Assembly (NCBI GenBank): GCA_938020565.1
Contig: CALIHP010000043.1
Coordinates: 1-64,000, forward strand
Direction of reading: 5' to 3'
DNA: 64,000 nt
Origin: an uncultured Anaerolineaceae bacterium
GTDB taxonomy: Bacteria > Chloroflexota > Anaerolineae > Anaerolineales > Anaerolineaceae
A program made the position numbers and the translations under genes. Under the pieces are notes generated by a model, which worked only from the letters and a program-made list of their open reading frames with translations, was not told the origin of the DNA and made no database searches. This document shows positions 46,554 to 55,115 of the stretch, piece by piece; position 1 is the first letter of the stretch; each line of letters begins with the position of its first letter.

Positions 46554-48035
46554 CTAATCGCTCAGCGTCCGGGACAGCGTTGTTTCGTCGACGTCTTTCG
46601 CACGGACCGTCGAAACCGCTTTCCCGTCTTTCATGACGATAATCCGGTTGCAGTTCTGAATCAGTTCGGCTAAATCGTCGGAGATAACGATCACGCCGAC
46701 GCCGTCCGCGGCTAACGTATGAAGATAATGATGAATATCCGCTTTCGCGCCGATATCGACGCCGACCGTCGGCCCGTTCAGGATCAGCAGCCGCGGATGA
46801 GTATTCAGCCATTTGGCGATGACCATCTTCTGAGCGTTGCCGCCGGAAAGAGTCCGGATCGGCGGTTCGGCGCTCTTCGCGTTGCAGCCGATTTTCCGGA
46901 TCCAGTCGATCGTATCGTTCAGCATCATTTTCCGGTCGACTCTTCCGTTGACGAAGTATTTCCGAATCGAAGCCGCGGTTGTATTTTCCTGAATCGAGCG
47001 GTTGAGGAAAAGTCCCTGCGTCAGGCGGTCCTCGGGGACGTAGCCGATCCGATATCGGATCGCGTCGTCAATCGAGCGGATTTTAATTTCTTCTCCGTTC
47101 AGGAAGATTTTCCCGCTGGTCGCGGGCGCGACGCCGAAGAGGGCGTCGCCGATCTGTCCCCGACCTGAGCCGAGGAGACCGGTTATTCCTAAAACGTCGC
47201 CCTTTCGGAGCTCGAAAGAAACGTCGGCGAATTCGCCGGTCCGGGAGAGGTTTTCTACGCGGAAGATTTCTTCTTCGGAAGGCGCGGGCGCGTAGGTCGA
47301 CTCGCTGATATCCCGGCCGGTCAGGTCGTGGATGAAGCTTTGGCGCGTGTAATTTTCCGCTGGACCGCTGGAAATTTTTTCGCCGTTCCGGAGGACGGTA
47401 ATTCGTTCGGCGATATTGAAGATTTCGTCGATTTTATGATTGACGATCATGATCGCCATATCCTTATCGCGCAGGTTTCGGATAATTTCGTTCAGCGCGT
47501 CGACTTCTTTCGCGGTCAGCGACGCGGTCGGCTCGTCCAGGATCAACAGCTTTGCGTCGTTGATAATCGCGCGGCAGATCGCGACCATCTGCTTATTGGC
47601 GACCGAGAGGTTTTCGACGAGAATCTCCGGATCGAGCTTCGCGCCGATTTTGTTCATTGCGTCGATCGCTAACGCGCGTGCCTCTTTCCAATTCATTCGC
47701 TTTGCCGCAGTCATGACAGAATGGTTGATCGAGATATTTTCGGCGACGGAGAGATTGGGGAAGATCGCGAAATCCTGATAGATGACCTGGATCCCGGCGT
47801 TAATTGAATCGCGCGGCGTCAGCTTCTGAACCTCGCTGCCTTCGATTCGAATCTGGCCTTTGTCGGGTTGATAAATTCCTGAAATAATTTTGATCAGCGT
47901 CGATTTTCCAGAGCCGTTCTCGCCCGCCAGGCAGTGAATCTCGCCGCTGCGAATTTCTAAATCAACGCCGTTCAACGCGTGTACGCCGCCGAACGTTTTA
48001 TAGACGTCTTTGATCGTTAAGAAAACATGAGACAC
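46554..48035 (-). CDS. Sugar ABC importer ATPase (two nucleotide-binding domains)
   Basis: 493 residues of the RbsA/MglA family. Domain 1 has Walker A GENGSGKST and Walker B LLILDEPTASL with signature LSVANKQMV. Domain 2 has the reduced Walker A GLLGSGRGQ, signature LSGGNAQKM and a Walker B in which the usual glutamate is Gly (LLILNGPTVGVD, where D-E is N-G). This would leave the second site unable to hydrolyse ATP, more extreme than is usual in the family. Confidence 0.92.
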   Translation of the reverse strand: MSHVFLTIKDVYKTFGGVHALNGVDLEIRSGEIHCLAGENGSGKSTLIKIISGIYQPDKGQIRIEGSEVQKLTPRDSINAGIQVIYQDFAIFPNLSVAENISINHSVMTAAKRMNWKEARALAIDAMNKIGAKLDPEILVENLSVANKQMVAICRAIINDAKLLILDEPTASLTAKEVDALNEIIRNLRDKDMAIMIVNHKIDEIFNIAERITVLRNGEKISSGPAENYTRQSFIHDLTGRDISESTYAPAPSEEEIFRVENLSRTGEFADVSFELRKGDVLGITGLLGSGRGQIGDALFGVAPATSGKIFLNGEEIKIRSIDDAIRYRIGYVPEDRLTQGLFLNRSIQENTTAASIRKYFVNGRVDRKMMLNDTIDWIRKIGCNAKSAEPPIRTLSGGNAQKMVIAKWLNTHPRLLILNGPTVGVDIGAKADIHHYLHTLAADGVGVIVISDDLAELIQNCNRIIVMKDGKAVSTVRAKDVDETTLSRTLSD

Positions 48036-48079
48036 CGGGGACGCTCCTCTTCAATCGTTGAATTTCGGATAAAGGGTGA

Positions 48080-48100
48080 AACCGACCGGATAAGTCGGTT
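48080..48100 (-). other. Stem-loop between binding-protein and ATPase genes
   Basis: A 7-base perfect stem (AACCGAC with GTCGGTT) around a 7-base loop in the 111-base gap. It has no T-run. Such hairpins often protect the upstream mRNA and keep the binding protein more abundant than the transporter parts. Confidence 0.4.
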
Positions 48101-48146
48101 CCACCAGCATATAACCATCAACTTGTTTGGGAGAAAACTCTGTGGC

Positions 48147-49136
48147 TTAGAAGTCGTACGCCGGATCGTCGACGTTGTCCTTGTTGACGTCGATCCAGGC
48201 CTGCCCGTAAAGGACCTTTCCGTCCAGCGTGAGCTTATCGTAGCCTTCGATCCCGAGGTCCAGGCCGTCGGTGACTTCCTTCCCGTCAAGGATATTGACG
48301 GCGAGCTGAATCATGGCTTTCCCGGCGAGGGCAGGGTCCCAGAAACCGATCGTATCGATCGTTCCCTCTTTGATGTACTTGCCGGAGACGGAAACGAGCG
48401 AGGTCCCGACGATCTGGACCTTTCCGGAGAGGCCTAATTCCTGGACGGCGAGCGCGGCGCCGGCGACATCCGGCATTGCCGAACCCTGGACGCCCATGAT
48501 ATTCGGATTGGCGGTTAAAGCTTCTTTGACCTTTTCGTAAGAGATCGTCTGGTCGTCCTTTGTTTCAATCCGATCGGCCGCGAGTTTCATATCCGGGAAG
48601 TTGGCTTTCTGGTACTGGATCGCCGCTTCGGTCCACTGCATATGCGATTCGGAGGTCAGTCCGCCGACCTCGAGGAGATATTCCCCTTTGCCGTCCATGA
48701 GTTCGCCGAGGCGCGCCATGAAATGTTCCCCATAGGCTTCGTTGTTGAATGCCTCGATATCGTAGTCAATATTTTCCATTCCGGAAGCTTCGTGCGAAAT
48801 GACGAGAATTCCCGCTTCGCGGGCCTTTTTCAGGACCGGCTCGAGCGCTTCGGTCGAGAACGGAACGACGCAGATCGCGTCGACGCCCTGCGCGATCAGG
48901 TCTTCAATGAATTGCGCCTGAAGCGCGCCGTCGCCTTCGGACGGGCCGGTATAGAAAGCGTCGACGCCGGTTTCTTCGGCGTATTCTTTAACGCCGACTT
49001 CCATCCGCTGGAACCATGCGATACTGGTAAGTTTCGGGACGACTGCGATCGTGTAGTCGCCGTCGGCGAAAGCGGGAACGATCGCGAAGGCGGTTAAAAC
49101 AAGCGCCAGTAAAACTACAACAAAACCCTTTTTCAT
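48147..49136 (-). CDS. RhaS/LsrB-type sugar-binding protein of ABC importer
   Basis: 329 residues with a signal peptide (MKKGFVVVLLALVLTAFAI, cleavage after AFA). The mature type 1 binding-protein fold begins YTIAVVPKLTSIAWF and contains GVDAICVVPFSTEALEPVL, VISHEASGMENIDYD and QGSAMPDVAGAALAV. The C-terminus VNKDNVDDPAYDF matches the LsrB/RhaS group, like the binding protein at 19780. It heads the DhaK/DhaL/AllA-like operon, so its ligand is the best clue to that pathway. Confidence 0.93.
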   Translation of the reverse strand: MKKGFVVVLLALVLTAFAIVPAFADGDYTIAVVPKLTSIAWFQRMEVGVKEYAEETGVDAFYTGPSEGDGALQAQFIEDLIAQGVDAICVVPFSTEALEPVLKKAREAGILVISHEASGMENIDYDIEAFNNEAYGEHFMARLGELMDGKGEYLLEVGGLTSESHMQWTEAAIQYQKANFPDMKLAADRIETKDDQTISYEKVKEALTANPNIMGVQGSAMPDVAGAALAVQELGLSGKVQIVGTSLVSVSGKYIKEGTIDTIGFWDPALAGKAMIQLAVNILDGKEVTDGLDLGIEGYDKLTLDGKVLYGQAWIDVNKDNVDDPAYDF

Positions 49137-49170
49137 CTTTATTGCCTTTCTGTTTTTTATAACTTCCGAC

Positions 49171-49191
49171 TAAACAAACGGTTTTTGTTTA
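49171..49191 (-). promoter_or_regulatory. Palindromic operator upstream of the DhaK-type operon
   Basis: Perfect inverted half sites TAAACAAA (49171-49178) and TTTGTTTA (49184-49191) around five bases. It lies in the 5' leader of the binding-protein gene, where a LacI repressor could block transcription. Confidence 0.6.
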
Positions 49192-49205
49192 CTAAATCAT
49201 TCACT

Positions 49206-49229
49206 GTGTTAGTCGGTTCGTTTAGTATA
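49206..49229 (-). promoter_or_regulatory. Promoter -10 and second operator-like site of the DhaK-type operon
   Basis: Minus-strand TATACT (49224-49229) overlaps a word ACTAAACGAACCGACTAAC that resembles half of the 49171 site (ACTAAACAAACGG). The -35 region is weak. Overlap with the -10 fits repressor control. Confidence 0.45.
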
Positions 49230-49340
49230 CCATCGGCGTTTTGTCTCAGCATCCAGCGTTTCACGAAAGAAAAAGAAGTAAGGAATAAAGTCATATGATC
49301 GTCATGAGGATTGTCTTAGTTCCGTATGGGGTTCCAGCTT

Positions 49341-49378
49341 GAAAAACGGCGCGGGAACGGATCCGGGGCCCCCGCGCC
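49341..49378 (-). terminator. Terminator after the CrtO-like gene
   Basis: An 8-base GC stem (GGCGCGGG with its complement) followed on the minus strand by GTTTTTC, 43 bases past the stop codon at 49420. Confidence 0.75.
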
Positions 49379-49419
49379 TCGGGCTTTTATTATCCCGTTC
49401 CGCCGGACGGGCTGCGTTT

Positions 49420-49971
49420 TCAGGAACCGCCCGGCTTCCGGGCCGTCGTCTGGCGCGCGAGTTTCCTGCGGATCGCTTTTTCCAGCTGGATCAGGCGTGG
49501 GCGGTTGTATCGTTGGACCCAGATGAACGGCAGCTGGCAGCAGGCGTAAATCGTCGACAGGGTCAGGAAGAGCTTAAATCCCTGCGTCCGGTCGGGGGTG
49601 AGGAAGCCGTACAGAACGAAAACATATCCGATTGCGCCGAGGAGGAAATGAACCGTTTCTCCCCGGCAGGTATGCAGAACGAAGCGATGGATGTAGTCGG
49701 GGTCTTCGAAGCTGCTGATTTTTCCTTTATTGAATCCACGGTTATTTTGCGGGAGGTAATCTTTCCATCGATGGATCCGAAGGAGCCTGAAGAATCTGGA
49801 TTCAAAATCGCCGCCGCGAAAAGGGAACTCCTCCGGATGATAAACGCGGAGCGGAAGAAGGGCGTTGATAACGCGCGCGCCGTTCAGGCTGAGAACGAGG
49901 ATCGAGAGGAGGTAGAAAAAAAGCGGTTTGATCACGTTTCCCCATATTCTTCCTTTGAAAAGCATGGTCAA
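49420..49971 (-). CDS. CrtO-like acyltransferase-family membrane protein
   Basis: 183 residues with about four hydrophobic helices. RIHRWKDYLPQNNRGFNK, then HFLLGAIGYVFVLYGF and the C-terminal WVQRYNRPRLIQLEKA match the glycosyl-4,4'-diaponeurosporenoate acyltransferase (CrtO) family, named from staphyloxanthin synthesis. No carotenoid gene is visible in the window, so the acceptor is more likely another glycolipid. ATG 49965 is an alternative start. Confidence 0.72.
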   Translation of the reverse strand: MTMLFKGRIWGNVIKPLFFYLLSILVLSLNGARVINALLPLRVYHPEEFPFRGGDFESRFFRLLRIHRWKDYLPQNNRGFNKGKISSFEDPDYIHRFVLHTCRGETVHFLLGAIGYVFVLYGFLTPDRTQGFKLFLTLSTIYACCQLPFIWVQRYNRPRLIQLEKAIRRKLARQTTARKPGGS

Positions 49972-50173
49972 AGAAAGCGTGTTTCGTTGAATTTTTTTTA
50001 TCTCGGAAAAGATTATAACGGCAGATCGGCGGAAATCGTTTCAACGAACGCGTTTTTCGCGAAAATAAGGATAACGAAAAGGGAGCGCCGCGGTTCCCCG
50101 GGTTCAAGATCGATTCTGGAAAAGGGGAGCCCACAGGGTGACCCTGCGGACTCCCGTTGCAAGGAGGAGGAAA

Positions 50174-51484
50174 TTATCGATTTTCAGCGAGGGATTCTTT
50201 CGTTTCCGGTTCGGCGCCGATCATGATCTTCAGGATCTCTTTATCGGTTTCCCTCATGCCGTCGCGCCCGAGCTTCGAGACGCTCGAAATCGTATTTTCA
50301 ATCCCGTCTTTGACGATTCCGTCGCCGCCGGCGAACCGCTGCCGGTTGCGGGTCATGTCGATTGCGAGGTAGGCGCCGTCGATCGAGATTGCGATCTTCG
50401 CGGCGCAGGAGGGCTTTGCCCCGTCGCAGACGATTCCCGACGTAATCGCCAGACAGTTGATGACTTCGTTCTTAATAAATTCGTCGCTTTCGCCCATCAG
50501 GTACGAGATTCCGGCGCCGGAAGCGCAGGCGGCGGATACCGCGCCGCAGTAGGCGGATAAACGCCCGAGTCCGGCTTTTTGATGCAGCCCCAGAAGGTTC
50601 GCCAGGATCAGGGCGCGGTACAGTTCTTCTTCAGAGCTGTTGAGCGTTTTCGCGTGCTCGATAATTGGAATGGAAATCGTGATGCCCTGGTTCCCGCTTC
50701 CGGAGTTGATAACGACCGGTAGCTCGCAGCCGCTCATCCTTGCGTCAGAGCCGGCGGCGGCTTTCGCTTTCGCGCGGACGCGGACATCGTTTTCATTTTC
50801 GCGCAGGAGGACTTTCCCGATATTCGCGCCCCATTCGCCTTTCAGCCCTTCTTCGGCGATCGCCGTGTTATATTCGATCTGGCGCGCGATGACCTCGCGG
50901 ACATCGCCGATTTCGCAGCTCCGCGCGAAGTCGAGGATTTCGTCGACGCACATTTTCCCGGCGCCCTGCGATTCGCAGTAGCCGCAGGCGATTGGCTTTT
51001 CCATCAGGATCTCGCCGTTTTTCTCGATCAGGACGATATTCGTATGTTCGTTGACGATCCGGACGCGAACCGAATCGTCTCCGGCGGTTTCGGTGACGAT
51101 GAGATCGAAGACGATCCCGCTGTCGAGGAATTCAGTCGTAATCACTTTTCGCGCGAGATACTTCGCGATTTCCCGTTTTTCTTCGGGCGTGACGTCGCTG
51201 ATAACTTCGAGGCGTTTCGCGGAATCGCCGGCGATAATTCCGGCCGCAGCCGCGGCTTCAAGGCCTTTGAGCTCGTCGGTATTCGGGACAACGACAGATT
51301 TGACGTTCTTGATGATATTGCCGCTGGCCTGAAGGATGACTTTTTCCGGGATTTTTCCAAGGATTTCGCGCGCTTTTGCGGCGACGTAAGCAACGGCGAT
51401 CGGCTCCGTGCAGCCCATCGCCGGGAGAAGTTCTTCTTTTAAGATGCTGACGTATTTCTGGTAACAGTCCGAATTTCGATCCAT
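50174..51484 (-). CDS. cyuA: L-cysteine desulfidase family protein (CyuA-like)
   Basis: 436 residues from ATG 51484. It has the CyuA/YhaM pattern: LLPAMGCTEPIAVAYVAA at the N-terminus, NSGSGNQGITISIPIIEHA in the middle and GIVCDGAKPSCAAKIAISID near 365-385, whose cysteines with the N-terminal one would hold a [4Fe-4S] cluster. The enzyme splits cysteine to pyruvate, ammonia and sulfide without PLP. Oxygen-sensitive iron-sulfur enzymes of this kind suit an anaerobe. A long leader (about 140 bases) separates it from its promoter. Confidence 0.9.
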   Translation of the reverse strand: MDRNSDCYQKYVSILKEELLPAMGCTEPIAVAYVAAKAREILGKIPEKVILQASGNIIKNVKSVVVPNTDELKGLEAAAAAGIIAGDSAKRLEVISDVTPEEKREIAKYLARKVITTEFLDSGIVFDLIVTETAGDDSVRVRIVNEHTNIVLIEKNGEILMEKPIACGYCESQGAGKMCVDEILDFARSCEIGDVREVIARQIEYNTAIAEEGLKGEWGANIGKVLLRENENDVRVRAKAKAAAGSDARMSGCELPVVINSGSGNQGITISIPIIEHAKTLNSSEEELYRALILANLLGLHQKAGLGRLSAYCGAVSAACASGAGISYLMGESDEFIKNEVINCLAITSGIVCDGAKPSCAAKIAISIDGAYLAIDMTRNRQRFAGGDGIVKDGIENTISSVSKLGRDGMRETDKEILKIMIGAEPETKESLAENR

Positions 51485-51628
51485 GATATTTTTTGAATGT
51501 TCTCTCTCTGGCTGCGTACGGCCCGGTCGAAGCAAAACGTTTTCAGAATTAGCGGAAAGTTATCCGTTTCGGATCGAAAGCATTTCCGAATTTCTGACCC
51601 GCGTCCCGATGGCTCGCCGCTTGTTGTT

Positions 51629-51657
51629 ATTATATTGAATCGTTTGGATTCTTGCAA
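51629..51657 (-). promoter_or_regulatory. Sigma-70-like promoter of cyuA
   Basis: Minus-strand TTGCAA (51652-51657), a 17-base spacer and perfect TATAAT (51629-51634). The transcript would start about 138 bases before the ATG at 51484. Confidence 0.7.
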
Positions 51658-51730
51658 TCCGGAAAACGGCTCGATTGAAAAAAATCGGCCCAAGACTGAA
51701 AAAAAGCCGCGGAATGTGACGATTGGCGCG

Positions 51731-51785
51731 AAAAACTATGACGAATGTCCTGGCGTTGGCTGCTGGGACGTTCGTCATAGTTTTA
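51731..51785. terminator. Strong bidirectional terminator
   Basis: A 19-base stem (AAAACTATGACGAATGTCC with its near-perfect complement, one G-U pair), a 14-base loop and T-runs on both strands. On the minus strand it ends the SDR/lactonase transcript before the cyuA promoter. Confidence 0.9.
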
Positions 51786-51904
51786 TGGGGGGGATGCGCA
51801 AAAGCACTGCGTGGCTTCGATTAGAAAACAGATATCGACAATATTCCCTGGATGTTTTTTGGATCCTGCCTTGGGGGACAGCTTCTGGAACGGATTTTTG
51901 GAAT

Positions 51905-52786
51905 TTAAGAATTGAGCCGAAAAGAGAACGGCGGCGGGCTGCTTACGGGAAGCTCTGCGCGAAAAATGGCCCCTGCTTCGGTTTCCGCTTCGCCCGTCGT
52001 GATCATCATCAGATTCCGTTTCCTGCCGCCGAACGAGGGACAGCTGACATGCAGGCCGGCGACTTCGATTTCCGCCAGCCGCTCGCCGCTTTTCGGGTCG
52101 AAGCAGACGACCTTCTTCCCGCCCCAGAGCGCGATCCAAAGGTTCCCGGCGTCGTCGGCGCAGAGGCCGTCCGGAGCGCCGTCAGCTTCCGGGATCCGGA
52201 TCATGGCGGTCCCTTCTCCGAGCGTTCCGTCCGGACGGATCGGATAGGCGGAGACCGTTTGCGTCGGCGTGTCGGCATGATACAGGGTCCCGCGGTCGGG
52301 GCTCCACGCCATCCCGTTCGGAATCGTCATTCCGGGCAGGATCTGGAGGATCGTATGGTCGCGGAGGACGTACAGCGCGCCCATTCCCCGTGCGTTGGGG
52401 TCGCTTTGATCGATCGCCATGACGCCGGCGTAAAGCGTTCCGTCCGGCCCGGCTTTCCCATCGTTGAAACGCAGCCGCGGGTCGAGGCGCAGCGAAAAAT
52501 ACGGCGCGCAGTCGCCGGAATCCAGATCGACGATTGTCAGCGTATCGCGGACGCCGGCGAGGACGCAGTAACCGTCGATCGGGACGATAAAGCCGACGCG
52601 GTCGGGCATCGGGATCCGGCGAACGCCGTTTCCATCGTCCGTCCCGTCGGGGCTCCATTCGCAGACGGTTTTTCCTTCGATATCGACGAAAACGAACGAA
52701 TCCCGCGCGGCGATCCAAACCGGACCCTCGGCGAGCCGGAATTTCTCGTTTCCGATTCGCTCGGATGAATAAACGTGCCCGGGCAT
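51905..52786 (-). CDS. SMP-30/gluconolactonase-family lactonase
   Basis: 293 residues from ATG 52786. The six-bladed propeller motifs are RLAEGPVWIAA (metal Glu), RFNDGKAGPDGTLYAG, IPNGMAWSPD (Asn) and APDGLCADDAGNLWIAL (Asp). Members open sugar lactones to aldonic acids, such as gluconolactone or xylonolactone. The gene begins 4 bases after the SDR stop, and the pair fits oxidation of a sugar to a lactone followed by hydrolysis. Sugar identity is unknown. Close family members include regucalcin. Confidence 0.9.
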   Translation of the reverse strand: MPGHVYSSERIGNEKFRLAEGPVWIAARDSFVFVDIEGKTVCEWSPDGTDDGNGVRRIPMPDRVGFIVPIDGYCVLAGVRDTLTIVDLDSGDCAPYFSLRLDPRLRFNDGKAGPDGTLYAGVMAIDQSDPNARGMGALYVLRDHTILQILPGMTIPNGMAWSPDRGTLYHADTPTQTVSAYPIRPDGTLGEGTAMIRIPEADGAPDGLCADDAGNLWIALWGGKKVVCFDPKSGERLAEIEVAGLHVSCPSFGGRKRNLMMITTGEAETEAGAIFRAELPVSSPPPFSFRLNS

Positions 52787-52790
52787 GCGT

Positions 52791-53552
52791 TCAGTCGACG
52801 AAATCGTTTTCGGCGACGACGGGGAGCGTCGCCGCTCCATCGATCCGCAGGATATTTCCGGTCATGTAGGCGGCGTTATCGGAAACGACGTACAGGACGG
52901 CATGCGCGATTTCTTTCGCGTCCGCGAACCGGCGCAGCGGCAGCTTCGCTTTCGCGTCGGCGAATTCATCGGTCGAGAGGCGCTCGACCGCCGTATAGCC
53001 GGGTTCGATCGCGACGACGCGGATTCCTTTCCGCGCTAACTCCATCGCGGCGTTTTTCGTGAATTTCGAGACGGCGGATTTCGCGCCGGCGTAAACGGTC
53101 GAATTCGGCCAGCAGCCTTCGACATGGTTTGAGGAAATATTGACGATAACGCCCTTTTTCCCGGCCGCGATCATGCGCCGTGCCGCCAGCTGGGCGCAGA
53201 AGAAAACGCCGCGCCAGTCGACCGCCGTGATCCGGTCGAAATGTTCCTCCGTGACTTCCAGGAACGGCATGGATTCGCTGACGCCGGCGTTATTGACTAA
53301 AACGTCGAGCGTCAACCCGAGCGCGTCGATCTGATCGAACATGGCGCGCAGCTGGCTCATGTTCGACAGGTCCGCATGGATCGAGGTCGCTTCGCCGCCG
53401 CTCCGGACGATCTCCGTGCAGAGGGCCTCCGCTTCTTTTTTATGGGTATTATAGTTAATGATGACCCGAAAGTCGGATTTCGCCATCTCGAAAGCGACCG
53501 CCCGGCCAATTCCAATCGCGGCTCCGGTAACCAGGACGACTTTTTTCGCCAT
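52791..53552 (-). CDS. SDR family oxidoreductase
   Basis: 253 residues, a classical short-chain dehydrogenase: TGAAIGIGRA for the dinucleotide, VNNAGVSES, the Ser of the active site in VNISSNH, and YAGAKSAVSKF (Tyr/Lys pair). It ends with YMTGNILRIDGAATLP. It resembles glucose or other sugar 1-dehydrogenases and 3-oxoacyl-ACP reductases; the downstream lactonase favours a sugar dehydrogenase role. Cofactor preference is not certain from sequence. Confidence 0.92.
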   Translation of the reverse strand: MAKKVVLVTGAAIGIGRAVAFEMAKSDFRVIINYNTHKKEAEALCTEIVRSGGEATSIHADLSNMSQLRAMFDQIDALGLTLDVLVNNAGVSESMPFLEVTEEHFDRITAVDWRGVFFCAQLAARRMIAAGKKGVIVNISSNHVEGCWPNSTVYAGAKSAVSKFTKNAAMELARKGIRVVAIEPGYTAVERLSTDEFADAKAKLPLRRFADAKEIAHAVLYVVSDNAAYMTGNILRIDGAATLPVVAENDFVD

Positions 53553-53615
53553 TATTTTCTCCGTAATCTCTTAGTCCGTTTTTTTTGTTTCAGGCGGAAT
53601 CCGCCGAGGTTTTTA

Positions 53616-53621
53616 ATTATA
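53616..53621 (-). promoter_or_regulatory. -10 element upstream of the SDR/lactonase operon
   Basis: A perfect minus-strand TATAAT, 64 bases before the SDR start. Between it and the ATG lies a stretch (CTTAGTCCG and GTTTCAG around a T-run) that loosely resembles the operator words upstream of the DhaK-type operon. Confidence 0.45.
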
Positions 53622-53843
53622 CGGTAGCGGAGTAGATATTGGGTGGGTAAAGCGAAAAATGGTGCTGTCTTTCGAGATTCCAGCTAAGAATTCAATTCGA
53701 AAAAGGATGATCTTGGAGCTCGACGCCGTCGTCAGCTTTCATTTTCGATTTCTGGTTTCGCCGCCGACTGCTTTTATAATGGATATGCTTTCCGCTTTCG
53801 TTACACGGGAGCGACTTTTGGGTTAAAAGGAGCCAGGAATTTC

Positions 53844-55055
53844 ATGGCGACCGCATTTCTCAGTCTGATTTATCTGCTGTTTATCAGTTTAGGCCTGCCG
53901 GATTCGCTGCTGGGCGCGGCCTGGCCGGTCATGCATCTCGAAATCGGCGCGGCGGAGGATTTCGCCGGCCTGGTTTTCATGTGTATCCAGGTCGGGACGA
54001 TTACGTCCGCGATTTTTGCCAGTCACCTGATTAAGCGGTTGGGGACAGAGAAGGTAACGCTGATCAGCGTCGGTCTGACCGCTGTCTGCATGATGGGGTT
54101 CGGGCTGGCGAAGACGCCCTGGATGCTGATTCTGATTGCGTTTCCTTATGGTCTCGGCGCGGGGGCGATCGATTCCGGATTAAACGAGTACGTCGCGGAG
54201 CATTACGAATCGCGTCATATGTCCTGGCTGCATAGTTTCTGGGGCCTGGGCGCGATGACCGGGCCGATCCTGCTGTCGATCCTGCTGACGATGGGATCGA
54301 ATTGGCGAAGGGCGTACCAGATGATTTCCGGGATCCAGTTCGTCCTGACCGCGATTGTTTTCCTGAGCCTGCCGCTTTGGGGAAGGATGGCCGAGCGCGT
54401 TCCGAGCGAACCCGAGAGCGAAACGAACGGGGAGGCGAATGGAAATCCGATCGCTTCGGACGGAACCCCGGTTTATCGTCGGAAAGGGTTCTTCGGCGCG
54501 TTGTTTTCGATGTTCCTGTATTGTTCGGTGGAACAGAGTTACATGCTCTGGGGCGCGACGTACCTGATCGCTGCGTTCCGGTTCACGCCGGCGGAAGCGG
54601 CCGGATGGATTTCTTTTTTCGTTACCGGGATTACGATTGGCCGGGCGCTGTCGGGTTTTCTGTCGATGCGCTTCACGAACGGTCAGCTGATCCGTTACGG
54701 ATCGCTGACGGTTCTTGCCGGGACAGTTTGCGTTATTTCGCCGCTGCCGACGATGGCACGCGTTGCCGGTATTTTGGTCGCGGGTTTTGGATGTGCGCCG
54801 ATCTTTCCATGCATTATTCATGATACGCCGGTCCGCTTCGGGAAACATGACGCGCAGGAGGTCATGGGGTACCAGATGGCAGCCGCTTATGTGGGGTCGC
54901 TGACGGTTCCGGCTCTGATCGGCGTGATTGCGACGCGTTTAAACGAGATCCTGATTCCCTGGCTGATCCTGATGATTGCGGTTGGACTTTTGATCGCGAC
55001 GGAACGGATCGCGATCCGGAAAGAGGCGAACGGTTCGCCGGCGTGTCGTTCTTAA
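53844..55055 (+). CDS. MFS transporter (FucP-like)
   Basis: 403 residues with about twelve hydrophobic helices. GLPDSLLGAAWPVM and the central GAGAIDSGLNEYVAEHYESR resemble FucP/sugar-type MFS members, and SHLIKRLGTEKV is the loop 2-3 motif. AAAGGAG precedes the ATG. It is divergent from the SDR/lactonase operon, so it could import the sugar they oxidise; this is inference from position. Confidence 0.85.
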   Translation: MATAFLSLIYLLFISLGLPDSLLGAAWPVMHLEIGAAEDFAGLVFMCIQVGTITSAIFASHLIKRLGTEKVTLISVGLTAVCMMGFGLAKTPWMLILIAFPYGLGAGAIDSGLNEYVAEHYESRHMSWLHSFWGLGAMTGPILLSILLTMGSNWRRAYQMISGIQFVLTAIVFLSLPLWGRMAERVPSEPESETNGEANGNPIASDGTPVYRRKGFFGALFSMFLYCSVEQSYMLWGATYLIAAFRFTPAEAAGWISFFVTGITIGRALSGFLSMRFTNGQLIRYGSLTVLAGTVCVISPLPTMARVAGILVAGFGCAPIFPCIIHDTPVRFGKHDAQEVMGYQMAAAYVGSLTVPALIGVIATRLNEILIPWLILMIAVGLLIATERIAIRKEANGSPACRS

Positions 55056-55066
55056 AGAGAGAGTGC

Positions 55067-55106
55067 GTATTCAAAAAAAGTCTGAAGACGGCCGTTTTTT
55101 GAATAC
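55067..55106 (+). terminator. Long hairpin between the MFS and GT-C-like genes
   Basis: A 12-base perfect stem (GTATTCAAAAAA with TTTTTTGAATAC) around an inner GTCT/AGAC hairpin, 12 bases after the MFS stop. The T-run is within the 3' arm. It abuts the next gene's start at 55116. Confidence 0.6.
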
Positions 55107-55115
55107 AATAAACGT

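Larger units (their letters stand above)
51485..51904. other. Intergenic region upstream of cyuA
   Basis: 420 bases without a credible gene. It holds the cyuA promoter at 51629-51657, a long cyuA leader with no obvious riboswitch fold, and the strong terminator of the lactonase/SDR operon at 51731-51785. Confidence 0.6.

Noticed and set aside
51485..51628. Riboswitch in the long cyuA leader
   Set aside because: No recognisable riboswitch core or strong alternative hairpins could be seen.
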